A stretch of DNA of 62,020 nt, from positions 1 to 62,020 of the forward strand of contig QGNN01000005.1 in assembly GCA_003228105.1 (NCBI GenBank). Direction: 5' to 3'. The translations under genes and the position numbers were made by a program. Each line of letters starts with the position of its first letter. Position 1 is the first letter of the stretch. The notes below the pieces were generated by a model that did not search any database, was not told where the DNA came from, and saw only the letters and a program-made list of their open reading frames with translations. This document shows, one piece after another, positions 17,379 to 26,197 of the stretch. The stretch is from Chloroflexota bacterium (GTDB lineage: Bacteria > Chloroflexota > Dehalococcoidia > Lucifugimonadales > UBA826).

Positions 17379-18300
17379 ACCTGTTTCGAATCTGGCCCAA
17401 AGGTTGGAGAAAGGACTTTTTACTGTAACCGCCGAAGTGACACTCCCAGACTCGATTGAAAAGGAGGCTCTGGTAGCCAGAGCAAAAATGCTTGAACCAT
17501 ATTGCGACGCAATTAACATCACCGATTCCACCGGAGCAGTTCCTCATTTTTCAAACATTGCAGCAGCGTCGATACTTATCGAAAACGATATAGAACCCAT
17601 CATACAATTTTCATGCAGAGACAGAAATAGGATAGCTGTTCAAGCGGATGTTATAGGAGCCCATGCGATGGGGGTCCGAAACATTTTTTGTGTGACAGGA
17701 GACGGTGTTCAAACCGGCGATCACCCGGAGGCAAAACCTGTCTTCGATCTGGATTCAGTAACATTACTAACCACCATTAACCACCTGAAAACGAAGGGTA
17801 AGTTTCTTAGCGGGAGAGAATTGGATGCTAAACCCGATTTATATCTAGGTGCGGCAGTGAATCCATTCGTTCCACCTTTTGAACAACGAGCTTTAAGATT
17901 GCTCAAAAAACAGAAAGCCGGTGCTTCTTTTTTTCAGTCACAGTATTGTTTCGACATCGAAAGGTTCGAAACTTTTCTTGACCGTCTAATGGAATTAACA
18001 AAAGGATCGCCTCCTCCACTGTTAGTAGGAGTGGGGCCACTTAGGTCTGCACGTTTTGCCCGATGGTTAAGGGAAAATGTACCAGGCGTGGCGGTACCAG
18101 ACTCCATAATAGAAAAAATAGAAAAATATCCCCGGAAAGAGCAACAAAAAGCTGGGGTGGAAGCCTGCATCGAAATAGTAGAAACAATAAAAACATTGAC
18201 TGGGGTTGCCGGAATACATGTAATGGCATATAACTGGGAGTCATCAGTTTCTGAAATTATTGAGGCAACAGGCCTTTCAAAAACAGCGAGGAATATTTAA
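17368..18300 (+). CDS. metF: methylenetetrahydrofolate reductase (MetF-type)
   Basis: This FAD-dependent TIM-barrel enzyme reduces 5,10-methylene-THF to 5-methyl-THF for methionine synthesis or C1 oxidation in reverse. The 310-residue protein shows the catalytic Glu in VTAEVTLPDS (about residue 22), the flavin-binding CRDRNR and FCVTGDGVQTGDHP, and FFQSQYCFD. It overlaps metV by 11 bases, which implies translational coupling and a MetVF complex. No methionine synthase is nearby. Confidence 0.93.
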   Translation: MTNKPVSNLAQRLEKGLFTVTAEVTLPDSIEKEALVARAKMLEPYCDAINITDSTGAVPHFSNIAAASILIENDIEPIIQFSCRDRNRIAVQADVIGAHAMGVRNIFCVTGDGVQTGDHPEAKPVFDLDSVTLLTTINHLKTKGKFLSGRELDAKPDLYLGAAVNPFVPPFEQRALRLLKKQKAGASFFQSQYCFDIERFETFLDRLMELTKGSPPPLLVGVGPLRSARFARWLRENVPGVAVPDSIIEKIEKYPRKEQQKAGVEACIEIVETIKTLTGVAGIHVMAYNWESSVSEIIEATGLSKTARNI

Positions 18301-18320
18301 TCGTATTTAAGTACCTCTGC

Positions 18321-19688
18321 CTACATTGGCACCGTATCATAATTTGTCTTCCACGAGCCTATCGCTGCCCTATCTAGGCCAAGGTGATCCCTGAGGGTAT
18401 TACCGCTATATTCCTTCCTGAAAACACCTCTCTTCTGAAGTTCCGGTACGACAAATTCAACAAAATCCTCAAATGCTCCAGGCTGATGGGTAGGTCCTAC
18501 AACAAATCCATCACAAGCCAGGGAATGAAACCACTCTTCCATTTCGTCAGCGATATCCTTAGGTCCCCCGACCATGGTGTGTCCATCGCTAAGCAAGCCT
18601 CTCCGGGTTATCCTCATAAAATCCCTGGGTGTTGGATTTATAACACCTGACGATACGACCCGGTCTCTCATAGCCTGCATACCTTGCAAACCTTCCAATT
18701 CCTCTTCAGTGAAGCCTTCATCCATTCCTTTAGTAGAAAAGTCGAAATTAAGTGCCTCAGACAGCAACAAAAGTTGATCCATATCGTTGGACAAAAGCTC
18801 ATAAGCGGCTTTCTTGTCCTCAGCCTCCGATTTGGTCGCAGCTGCAATTGGATACATTAAAGATGCTATTTTCATATCATCGGGATTTCGACCCGCCTCT
18901 TCAGCATCTTTCTTTAAAGCTGCGTATTCAACCTTGCCGACATCTGCATTCTGATATCCCGCAAATATCAATTCTCCCCAACGGGCGGCAAATTGTTTAC
19001 CTCTGGTGCTGCCGCCTGCCTGTATGATCACAGGTCTCCCCTGGGGAGTTCTTGGAACTGTGAAAGGCCCACGGGAATTCAGATATTTGCCTTTAAAGTC
19101 TATTTTACGGACCTTATCAGGGTGGGCATAAAGGTTATTTTCTTTATCCACAACTATTGCATCATCATCCCAAGAATCCCAATGACCTAAAACTGCCTCA
19201 CAAAACTCATCAGCTCTGTCATATCTAGTATCGTGTTCAAGGTGGGCTTCACGCCCCATATTACGTGCTTCGTTATCGTTTACTGAAGTGACAACATTCC
19301 ATGCAGCACGACCCTTTGTCATTAAATCAAGAGTTTGAAACAGTCTGGCCACATGAAAAGGTTCGTAATAGGTCGTGGAATAAGTAGCTCCCAAACCCAG
19401 ATGTTCGGTAACGGCAGCCATACTCATTAAACAGGTAACCGCGTCAAGTTTTGTACATCGAATCCCATTTTTCACAGTTTCAGAATGGTCTCCGGCGTAC
19501 ATATCTGGCATAGCCAACCGGTCGTCGAAAAAACCTATGTCAAATTTGCCTTTTTCAAGAACTCGAGCAATATGTTGGTAGTAATCAGGAGAATAAGTAT
19601 CTATCCTGGCCTCCGGATGCCGCCATGAAGAGGGCAATGTAGTGCAATTTTGGGCCTGTAGAAAAGCCACCAATTTCATTTGACGCAT
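18321..19688 (-). CDS. LLM-class flavin-dependent monooxygenase (NtaA/SnaA/DszA family)
   Basis: The 455-residue luciferase-like TIM-barrel monooxygenase uses FMNH2 from a separate reductase and O2. Family hallmarks are MKLVAFLQAQN at the N-terminus, FDIGFFDDRL, YEPFHVARLFQTLDLMTKGRAAWNVVTS and RPVIIQAGGS. Relatives oxidise nitrilotriacetate, dibenzothiophene sulfone or alkylsulfonates; the substrate here is open. A GGAG element 10 bases upstream supports the ATG at 19688. It is the last gene of the leftward catabolic run, and the flavin reductase partner is not in this window. Confidence 0.92.
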   Translation of the reverse strand: MRQMKLVAFLQAQNCTTLPSSWRHPEARIDTYSPDYYQHIARVLEKGKFDIGFFDDRLAMPDMYAGDHSETVKNGIRCTKLDAVTCLMSMAAVTEHLGLGATYSTTYYEPFHVARLFQTLDLMTKGRAAWNVVTSVNDNEARNMGREAHLEHDTRYDRADEFCEAVLGHWDSWDDDAIVVDKENNLYAHPDKVRKIDFKGKYLNSRGPFTVPRTPQGRPVIIQAGGSTRGKQFAARWGELIFAGYQNADVGKVEYAALKKDAEEAGRNPDDMKIASLMYPIAAATKSEAEDKKAAYELLSNDMDQLLLLSEALNFDFSTKGMDEGFTEEELEGLQGMQAMRDRVVSSGVINPTPRDFMRITRRGLLSDGHTMVGGPKDIADEMEEWFHSLACDGFVVGPTHQPGAFEDFVEFVVPELQKRGVFRKEYSGNTLRDHLGLDRAAIGSWKTNYDTVPM

Positions 19689-19722
19689 ATCACTATTTCT
19701 CCTAAAGTGATTTTTGTTACAT

Positions 19723-20127
19723 TCACGCTATTACTTCCTTTTCCACAAGTTGGTTTACGACTACTTCGGGAATTCCCAGCAACTTCGTGTAAATTTCATT
19801 GTTATGTTCCCCTAACTTTGGGGCACCTCTAGTGATCCGGCCCAGCGTATCAATAAATTTGTTGGCTCCCTTTAATGACTCAAGATCCAACATAACGCTA
19901 TATTTGTTCGTGTTGTAATTTGAAAAATATAAGCTGAAATCAGGCTGGTTGGCTCTTGATGCAAATGGTCCTATTTTTCTGCTTTTATCTCCGTCAGGAG
20001 GTTCTATTTTTGTGACATCGGCGCCAAGATCCGCAAGAATCTTCCCGCACAAATTCCCTTTTGGGCCTGTGAGTTCAAGTACAGAAATATGAGCAAGCGC
20101 GGAGGGTTTATTGAAAATACCCATCAA
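19723..20127 (-). pseudogene. CaiB/BaiF (family III) CoA-transferase remnant with internal deletion
   Basis: The reading frame is only 134 codons, whereas family III CoA-transferases have about 400. Residues 1-92 match the normal N-terminus (VLELTGPKGNLCGKILADLGADVTKIEPPDGD, SLYFSNYNTNKYSVMLDLESLKG). Residues about 93-134 match the normal C-terminus (GRITRGAPKLGEHNNEIYTKLLG). Some 270 central residues, including the catalytic Asp region, are missing, and the join keeps frame at about base 19850. It cannot be an active transferase. It sits in a tight leftward operon between the FAH-family and LLM genes. Confidence 0.8.
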
Positions 20128-20180
20128 TAACCCTCCTTTCTAAACGCTCCTTATAGCGAAATTGCCCACAGATGCCTGTC

Positions 20181-20936
20181 TTAATAATCTTCAATTACGT
20201 TATTGATAAGGGAACCGATCCCCTCAATGCGAACCTCCACCACGTCACCTATATTGATTTCCGCAGTCTCAGGGCAACCTGTCGGGATAATATCCCCTGG
20301 TTGTAAGGTCATCACTTCTGAAACCCAACTGATCAACTTGGGTATTGCAAATATCATTTCGGATGTATTCCCACCAGCCGACAACTCTCCATTTACAAAA
20401 CATTCAATCTTTAGATTTCCCGGATCATCTATTTCCGTCTCAATATGAGGCCCAATAGGACAGAAAGTATCAAAATGTTTCCACCGCATTGAAAGACCTT
20501 TACCTAGATCACTCTCTACTGTTTCTTTTGCACTAACATCGTTCACACATGTGTATCCCATCACGTAGTCCATGGCGTCGGATTCACTGATGTGACGAGC
20601 AGTTTTAGATATCACTACCCCAACCTCAGCTTCATGTATGACACTTTTGCAGCTTCGCGGATATACGATGTTTCCTTGGTGAGAAGCATATGTCCCAGGC
20701 TGTTTCATAAAAATGCCTGGGCCATCTCGATCATCCTTTTCACCATAATTAGCAGCTATAGCAGGGACTTTGTTGGTTAATGTAAGAGGAGCAAGTAGTG
20801 TTATATCTGATAGTGAACAAATCCTGTCACCGACGTTTTTTATGTTGTACGGGATTCCTGAAATAGCATGTATGGAATCTCCCAAAATAACCCCCCAAGT
20901 TTCCTCCAATCCAAGCATGAATCTCGCAATTTTCAT
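20181..20936 (-). CDS. fumarylacetoacetate hydrolase-family protein
   Basis: A 251-residue FAH-fold protein with a short N-terminal domain (MKIARFMLGLEETWGVILGD) and the catalytic beta-roll. The metal ligands are recognisable in HEAEVGVVISKTAR (Glu-x-Glu) and DVSAKETVESD. The C-terminal LQPGDIIPTGCPET is family-typical. Members hydrolyse acylpyruvates, hydrate 2-oxopent-4-enoates or open ring-cleavage products. In this operon it would act downstream of the enolase-family dehydratase. The exact reaction is not determined by the sequence. Confidence 0.9.
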   Translation of the reverse strand: MKIARFMLGLEETWGVILGDSIHAISGIPYNIKNVGDRICSLSDITLLAPLTLTNKVPAIAANYGEKDDRDGPGIFMKQPGTYASHQGNIVYPRSCKSVIHEAEVGVVISKTARHISESDAMDYVMGYTCVNDVSAKETVESDLGKGLSMRWKHFDTFCPIGPHIETEIDDPGNLKIECFVNGELSAGGNTSEMIFAIPKLISWVSEVMTLQPGDIIPTGCPETAEINIGDVVEVRIEGIGSLINNVIEDY

Positions 20937-20972
20937 AATCGCCCAAACCTTTGAATTTTCAACGATTATAGA

Positions 20973-22457
20973 CTAAATCATGGATGAGTTCTCCGATCTT
21001 TTCAAACCAATCCAAGCAGCTAGTGATGAAACGAGTCCAATTGACACAATTACAGATCCAGCTATATATGAAACCTGGAATGCATACATAAAAGCAGCTA
21101 TTGAATCAGGCGATGAGCCTGCTTGTAGAATATCTACCGCCGGGGATTTCCATTCATAAATCGAAGTGAAAACCCATCCCAAAAGGGTAACGGCAGTCAC
21201 GCTACCGAGACCTCTGGACATTGATGACACAGCACCACCTGAACCCAAATCAGAAGGAATCATTTTACCCATAATTAGGCTCAAATTAGAGCTCTGGAAA
21301 AGACCTATACCCATCCCTACAAATACCATTCTGAAGGCTATCTGCTGAAGGCTAGAATCGGCAGTTAAAACAGTATATGAAATAAGAGCCAGCAACACTA
21401 TAAACAAACCTAACACCGTGATAAATCCAGGTCCGACCCTATCAGATAAATAACCCCCAACAGGAGAAAATACTGATACTGAAACAGCATTCAGTAAAAG
21501 GAATATTCCTAAAACGAAAGATGAAGCTCCAATTATTTCTCCCACAAAATAAGGAAGTATAAATAAGTTGACGAACGAACCCATGTAAAGAAATAAATTA
21601 GAGACAAATCCACCTGCAACTACCAAATCCTTCATAATTGATAACTTAACCAATGGGTCAGGAATAATCGACTGGCGCCTGACAAAAAAAGTTCCTGAAA
21701 AAATAAATACCCCCAAACCCACAAATGTTTCGACACGTAGCCAGCCTATTGCCGTAGCAATGTTCATAGAAGCGACAAACCCTATCAAACACACAAACGC
21801 GAGGACTCCGCCGACCCAATCAAAGCTAGACGCCTCATTATTGTTTTTATTCTGATTTCCGACCCCCCTAATAACAGTGACTGAACCCAAAATAGCTAGA
21901 ATGCAAATAGGTATCCTGCCGAAAAATATCCAGCGCCAGGACATATATTCTAAGGCGACGCCCGCATATAAAGTTCCTACTATCATTCCCACACTCCCAA
22001 CACCGGTCATTACACCTAATGCCCGGCCACGAATGCGCGAAGGGAACAGGGATGTAGCAAGCGCAGGAGCTATCGCCAAAAGAGCGGAATTACCGACTGC
22101 CTGAAGTATCCTAAACCCCACAACTGATTGAATATTTGGAGAAACCCCCACTGCAATCATTGCCAAGGAATAAGTTACTAATCCCAGAATGAAAATCTTT
22201 CGAAGTCCAAAAACGTCTCCTGCTCTCCCCATAGTAAGTTGCAAACCTACAGTGGTACCTAGATAAAAAATTATCATCAAATAGGTGGTGGTCGGAGATA
22301 CGTAAAAGTAATCAGATATTCTAGGTAAAGCAACATTTACACTAACGTCGAGGGAGCTTAAGAACACCCCAGATGCTATCACCAGCAGTTGAACCCATTG
22401 AACCCAAGTCAAAGAAACATCCGAGATTGAGTCTACATTTTTTTCATTTCCCAACAC
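20973..22457 (-). CDS. MFS transporter, DHA2-type (14 membrane segments)
   Basis: A 494-residue integral membrane protein with about 14 hydrophobic segments. It has an EmrB/QacA-like N-terminus (GVFLSSLDVSVNVALPRISDYF), motif A-like GRAGDVFGLRKIF and motif C-like GVGSVGMIVGTLYAG. DHA2 proteins usually export drugs or metabolites by proton antiport, but in this catabolic operon uptake of the substrate is possible. The start is GTG at 22457, overlapping the upstream enolase stop by one base (TAGTG), so translation is probably coupled. Confidence 0.9.
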   Translation of the reverse strand: MLGNEKNVDSISDVSLTWVQWVQLLVIASGVFLSSLDVSVNVALPRISDYFYVSPTTTYLMIIFYLGTTVGLQLTMGRAGDVFGLRKIFILGLVTYSLAMIAVGVSPNIQSVVGFRILQAVGNSALLAIAPALATSLFPSRIRGRALGVMTGVGSVGMIVGTLYAGVALEYMSWRWIFFGRIPICILAILGSVTVIRGVGNQNKNNNEASSFDWVGGVLAFVCLIGFVASMNIATAIGWLRVETFVGLGVFIFSGTFFVRRQSIIPDPLVKLSIMKDLVVAGGFVSNLFLYMGSFVNLFILPYFVGEIIGASSFVLGIFLLLNAVSVSVFSPVGGYLSDRVGPGFITVLGLFIVLLALISYTVLTADSSLQQIAFRMVFVGMGIGLFQSSNLSLIMGKMIPSDLGSGGAVSSMSRGLGSVTAVTLLGWVFTSIYEWKSPAVDILQAGSSPDSIAAFMYAFQVSYIAGSVIVSIGLVSSLAAWIGLKRSENSSMI

Positions 22458-23020
22458 TACGCTATGAATGCAGGGTCTATTTCAATACCCAGGCCTGGAG
22501 AATCCAGTAAGGAAACCCACCCATTTTCGACAATCGGCGGGTTTTTGAATATTGCGAATTTATGTGCGTAACTACCTATTGGGGGATCATTTAGTAATTC
22601 GAGGTATGGCGCGTTAGGCCACGATGCCATTAGATGAATATGCGCTATAACTCCGATATCTCCCCCTCCGTGATGTGGAAGGATTTTCTTTCCGTAGAGC
22701 TCTGATAACACCCCTATCTTTCGCACTTCCGTAATCCCGTCTAGAACCATACTTTCCGGCTGCAGCACATCGTATATATTTTTTTCTAACATCTTCTTAA
22801 ATTCGTGTATGCCTCGGTTGTTCTCACCTCCAGCTATAGGAATCGCGACCGAATCATTTAGCCTAGCAAGGTCATCAAAAGCATATCTTTGCAATGGTTC
22901 TTCTAGCCAATAAACACCCAATTCCCCCAGGAGAGTGGCGGTTTCAAAAGCCCGGCGGAAATCCCAAATTACACCGGGTTGCCATTTACCAAATGACTGA
23001 TCCTGGTTAGCATCTACCAT
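22457..23020 (-). pseudogene. enolase-superfamily dehydratase, C-terminal part (frameshifted)
   Basis: These 187 codons are the C-terminal barrel of a mandelate racemase/muconate lactonizing enzyme-type protein. Visible are metal ligands in MVDANQ, WLEEPL and AGGENN, and the late acid/base His in LPHHGGGD. Alone it lacks the N-terminal capping domain. Its ATG lies four bases inside the end of the N-terminal frame (shared ATGGTAG). Removing two bases just before it, from GATATCACATGG, would restore a normal DIMVDANQ junction. It is therefore a frameshift relative to one ancestral gene. Sequencing error, decay, or a two-chain product by reinitiation are the alternatives. Confidence 0.85.
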
Positions 23021-23589
23021 GTGATATCCATCGAATCTTTGACAGCATCGCGAACAAGCTCGACAGTGCGAATATCTTCCTGGATAGTCTCATGATGCAA
23101 TCTGAGTTTTATGGCCTTCCATCCTTCTTCACTTAGTGACCTGGCCAGGTCTGCACGTTCCTCTGGGGTTGATAGCAAAATCATACTGGCATAGGGCATC
23201 ATACGATCCTTTGAGCCCCCCCATAACTTGTACAATGGTTGTCCACTTGCTTTGCCAATAACATCCCAAATTGCCACATCAACTCCGGCAGATCCTTTGT
23301 ACGAAAGTGTGTGGACATAATATTTCAGTCTTTGGGCAATTTGCTCAATTTCAAAAGGACCTTCACCCACAACTACATTCTTCACAGGCTCAATAATCGA
23401 AGGGTCCATTCCAGGTCCAATACCAACAATTCCCTCATCCGTGTGTACTTCTGTGAAAGATCCAGCACCCCTACTAAAACGCATCAAACCGCCTTTGTTC
23501 CAAGCAGGCTCAATACTTCCTACAAATTCAAGCTCTTTAAGCTGGATCAATTTAACATCAGTAATTTTTATGCGGGTTTTAGATGTCAT
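23014..23589 (-). pseudogene. enolase-superfamily dehydratase, N-terminal part (frameshifted)
   Basis: This part encodes the capping domain plus the start of the barrel, from MTSKTRIKITDVKL to the KxR motif in WKAIKLRLHH, and ends prematurely after DSMDITW. I chose the ATG at 23589: CTCC on the top strand at 23601-23604 gives a GGAG site 11 bases upstream, the upstream in-frame codons lie around the predicted promoter, and family members begin here. The two frames together would make a normal acid-sugar dehydratase or racemase of about 375 residues. It heads the leftward catabolic operon. Confidence 0.85.
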
Positions 23590-23634
23590 AAAAACCAAAT
23601 CTCCGATAACAGAAAACGGCAACAGAATTTTGTG

Positions 23635-23640
23635 ATTATA
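23635..23640 (-). promoter_or_regulatory. -10 box of the leftward catabolic operon
   Basis: On the minus strand a perfect TATAAT is read from 23640 to 23635, about 46 bases before the chosen enolase start codon. The palindrome at 23657-23668 occupies the place of the -35 region, which itself matches consensus poorly. This arrangement suggests a regulated promoter. Confidence 0.45.
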
Positions 23641-23656
23641 GAATACATTCATACCT

Positions 23657-23668
23657 GTTGGTACCAAC
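23657..23668. promoter_or_regulatory. candidate operator palindrome in the divergent catabolic promoter
   Basis: GTTGGTACCAAC is a perfect 12-base palindrome in the 167-base region between the divergent enolase-family and Gfo/Idh genes, at about -29 to -40 of the predicted leftward promoter. Its TTGGT/ACCAA half-sites resemble GntR/FCD-family operators, which usually have a short spacer between the halves. No regulator gene is adjacent. Confidence 0.35.
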
Positions 23669-23756
23669 TCCTATATACTCGACGGAAAATAGTTATTTAT
23701 GGATACTATCGGTAGAATCGGCACCTAAATAAGGGGTTGGAAAGGGGGAAACAATT

Positions 23757-24854
23757 ATGGTCGGGAAAAAGATTCGAGTAGGGATCATCGGGGCTAATGT
23801 TAGCTACGGTTGGACACCCAGATCCCATGCTCCAGCAATAGCAGAAATGCCGGAGATAGAGTTTTCTGCTGTATGTACCTCTCGAGAGGAAACTGCCAAA
23901 GAGTCAGCGGATACCTACGGAGTGCCGTTAGCATTTAGCAACCACAATGATATGTTAGACAAAGCTGATTTGGACGTCGTGGCTGTAGTAGTTAGAGTTC
24001 CAAAACATTACGACCTTGCAATGGATGTTTTGAAAGCCGGCAAGAATATTTATACCGAATGGCCCCTAGGTGCAAATTTGAAAGAGGCAGAAGAAATCAC
24101 CTCTCTAGCCAAAGAAAAAAGTCTTTTAACTATGGTGGGGCTGCAATCCCGCGCCGCACCGATTTTTCTATACCTCAAGGACCTAATAAGTGAAGGATAT
24201 ATCGGAGAGGTTCTGTCAGCTAATATGCGCCAGTTTAGTTCTGGGGTATTATCCAGGCCACCGGGTCGTACATGGCAAAAAGATGTGGAATTAGGAGCGA
24301 CTACTCTAACAATACCCTTTGGCCACTCGATCGATGCTCTTTGCATGTGTCTCGGCGAATTCGCCAGCGTTTCGGGAAATGTGTCTACCAAGGTTCCACA
24401 ATGGCATGAACAAGAAACTAACCGCATGGTTGAAGTGACCTCTCCAGACACGATTATGATCAACGGGATTTTGGAAAGTGGCACCGCTGTCTCGGCTCAT
24501 GTAAGTGCTATCCCATACCACGGTTCTGGTTACCGATTTGAAATTTACGGCAATGAAGGAACACTTGTGGTAACGAGCAATGACGCTCCTTCTACCGGGA
24601 CATCTAAACTTTGGGGCGGGCAACCAAATGGATCTGATTTAGTAGAACTTGAGGTGCCTAAAACCTACACCAAAGTTCCGAGTTCGGTACCTAGTGGAGC
24701 CCCTTTCAATATTGCCCAGCTGTGGGATCGTTTCGCCGAGGGCATTAAAACTAATACAGAAGTTGAACCCAGCTTTTCTACAGCACTGACTAGGCACAAA
24801 CTCTTAGATGCAATCCAGAAGTCTTCCGATACAGGGATCACCCAAAAACTATAA
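23757..24854 (+). CDS. Gfo/Idh/MocA-family oxidoreductase-like protein
   Basis: A 365-residue protein with an N-terminal Rossmann fold (VGIIGANVSYGWTPRSHAPAI) and the C-terminal alpha/beta domain of sugar and inositol dehydrogenases. The usual EKP motif, whose Lys is catalytic, reads EWP here (NIYTEWPLG, about residue 102), as in Gal80-like and related fungal proteins. It may therefore have altered chemistry or be a sensor. The ATG is preceded by AAAGGGGG. It is divergent from the enolase-family operon and 14 bases upstream of the aminotransferase gene, with which it is probably co-transcribed. Confidence 0.88.
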   Translation: MVGKKIRVGIIGANVSYGWTPRSHAPAIAEMPEIEFSAVCTSREETAKESADTYGVPLAFSNHNDMLDKADLDVVAVVVRVPKHYDLAMDVLKAGKNIYTEWPLGANLKEAEEITSLAKEKSLLTMVGLQSRAAPIFLYLKDLISEGYIGEVLSANMRQFSSGVLSRPPGRTWQKDVELGATTLTIPFGHSIDALCMCLGEFASVSGNVSTKVPQWHEQETNRMVEVTSPDTIMINGILESGTAVSAHVSAIPYHGSGYRFEIYGNEGTLVVTSNDAPSTGTSKLWGGQPNGSDLVELEVPKTYTKVPSSVPSGAPFNIAQLWDRFAEGIKTNTEVEPSFSTALTRHKLLDAIQKSSDTGITQKL

Positions 24855-24868
24855 AGGAACTAAACAGA

Positions 24869-26197
24869 ATGACCACACTTATTGAACAAAAATATATAAC
24901 AGCCCATCCGGGATCTGCCCAAAGGCACGAAAAAGCAAAACACATGTTTCCGAATGGTGTCACACACGATGCCCGCAGACAGAATCCCTTTCAGCTTTAC
25001 TACACCCATGCTGTGGGGCCTCACAAGTATGACGTAGATGGAAATGAGGTGATAGATTTTTGGAGCGGTCACGGCTCTCTCATACTAGGACATTCACACC
25101 CGGAAATTGTGACCGCGGTCCAGGAACAAATGGCAAAAGGGACTCACCTAAGTGGTTCGACTGATCTCGAAATACGTTGGGGGCAACTTGTTCAAGAGAT
25201 GATACCAAGCGCTGAAAAAGTCAGATTTCACAGCTCTGGAACTGAAGCCGACATGATGGCAATAAGGATGGCCAGAGCCTACACCGAAAAATCCAAGATA
25301 ATAAAATTTGAGGACCATTTTCATGGCTGGAGTGATTATTTATCTGCTGACGCTGACGGTATCGGAGGTATCCCAAAGGAAGCTCTTGAAACAGTGATAA
25401 TACTACCTCCAAATGACATTTCCCTTGTAGAAAAAACTCTGCAAGATAACGATGATGTCGCTGCCATTATTCTAGAACCAACCGGAGCTCATATGGGGCT
25501 GAAACCCATATTACCAGCGTTTCTAGAAGAACTAAGGAAGGTCACTACCAAATTTGGTGTCGTACTAATTTTTGATGAAGTTGTTACAGGTTTCAGAATA
25601 TCCGACGGCGGCGCTCAAGGATATTACGGTGTGGTCCCCGACTTAACAACATTGGCAAAAATACTAGGAGGAGGACTTCCAGGTGGGGCTGTGTGTGGAA
25701 AAGCAGAAATAATTAATATGATAGAACCAAGGGATGACGCCGATTTCAACAAAAACAGAAGAATCGCCCACAACGGAACATTTAACGCCAACCCACTCTC
25801 TGCATCTTCAGGCATTAAAGCTTTGGAAATACTAAAAAGAGACCCAATCAACGAAAAAGCAATCGGAATGGGAAATCTCCTTAAAAGAAGTCTTAACGAA
25901 GTCTTATCTAAACAAGAAATTCCCGGGTGTGTCAGTGGTGTAAACTCATTGATCCACATTAGATTGGGAGCCGACCACGACTGTGATCATGAGATATGTA
26001 TATTATCTAAAGAAGATATGGGAAAGACGACAAACTCTGCCAGGAATGCGCAACTAAACCTCGCACTTTTAAATAATGGAGTCCATTCGGGTACTAGATT
26101 CATAATGAGTGCATTTCATACTGAAGAAGACATATCCAAAACTGCAGAGGCATTTGGAAACGCTTTAACGGACGTAAGAGCAGAAGGTTTAATTTAG
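24869..26197 (+). CDS. class III aminotransferase, glutamate-1-semialdehyde aminomutase-like
   Basis: A 442-residue PLP enzyme, paralogous to the protein at 6079-7368. It has the class III block LIFDEVVTGFRISDGGAQGYYG, the lysine in TTLAKILGGGLPGGAVCGK and the phosphate-binding RFHSSGTEADMMA. The context (Gfo/Idh-like protein, enolase-family dehydratase, FAH hydrolase) points to a catabolic transaminase, not heme synthesis. AAAGGAA about 8 bases upstream supports the ATG. Its stop codon overlaps the stop of the convergent methyltransferase gene. Confidence 0.88.
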   Translation: MTTLIEQKYITAHPGSAQRHEKAKHMFPNGVTHDARRQNPFQLYYTHAVGPHKYDVDGNEVIDFWSGHGSLILGHSHPEIVTAVQEQMAKGTHLSGSTDLEIRWGQLVQEMIPSAEKVRFHSSGTEADMMAIRMARAYTEKSKIIKFEDHFHGWSDYLSADADGIGGIPKEALETVIILPPNDISLVEKTLQDNDDVAAIILEPTGAHMGLKPILPAFLEELRKVTTKFGVVLIFDEVVTGFRISDGGAQGYYGVVPDLTTLAKILGGGLPGGAVCGKAEIINMIEPRDDADFNKNRRIAHNGTFNANPLSASSGIKALEILKRDPINEKAIGMGNLLKRSLNEVLSKQEIPGCVSGVNSLIHIRLGADHDCDHEICILSKEDMGKTTNSARNAQLNLALLNNGVHSGTRFIMSAFHTEEDISKTAEAFGNALTDVRAEGLI

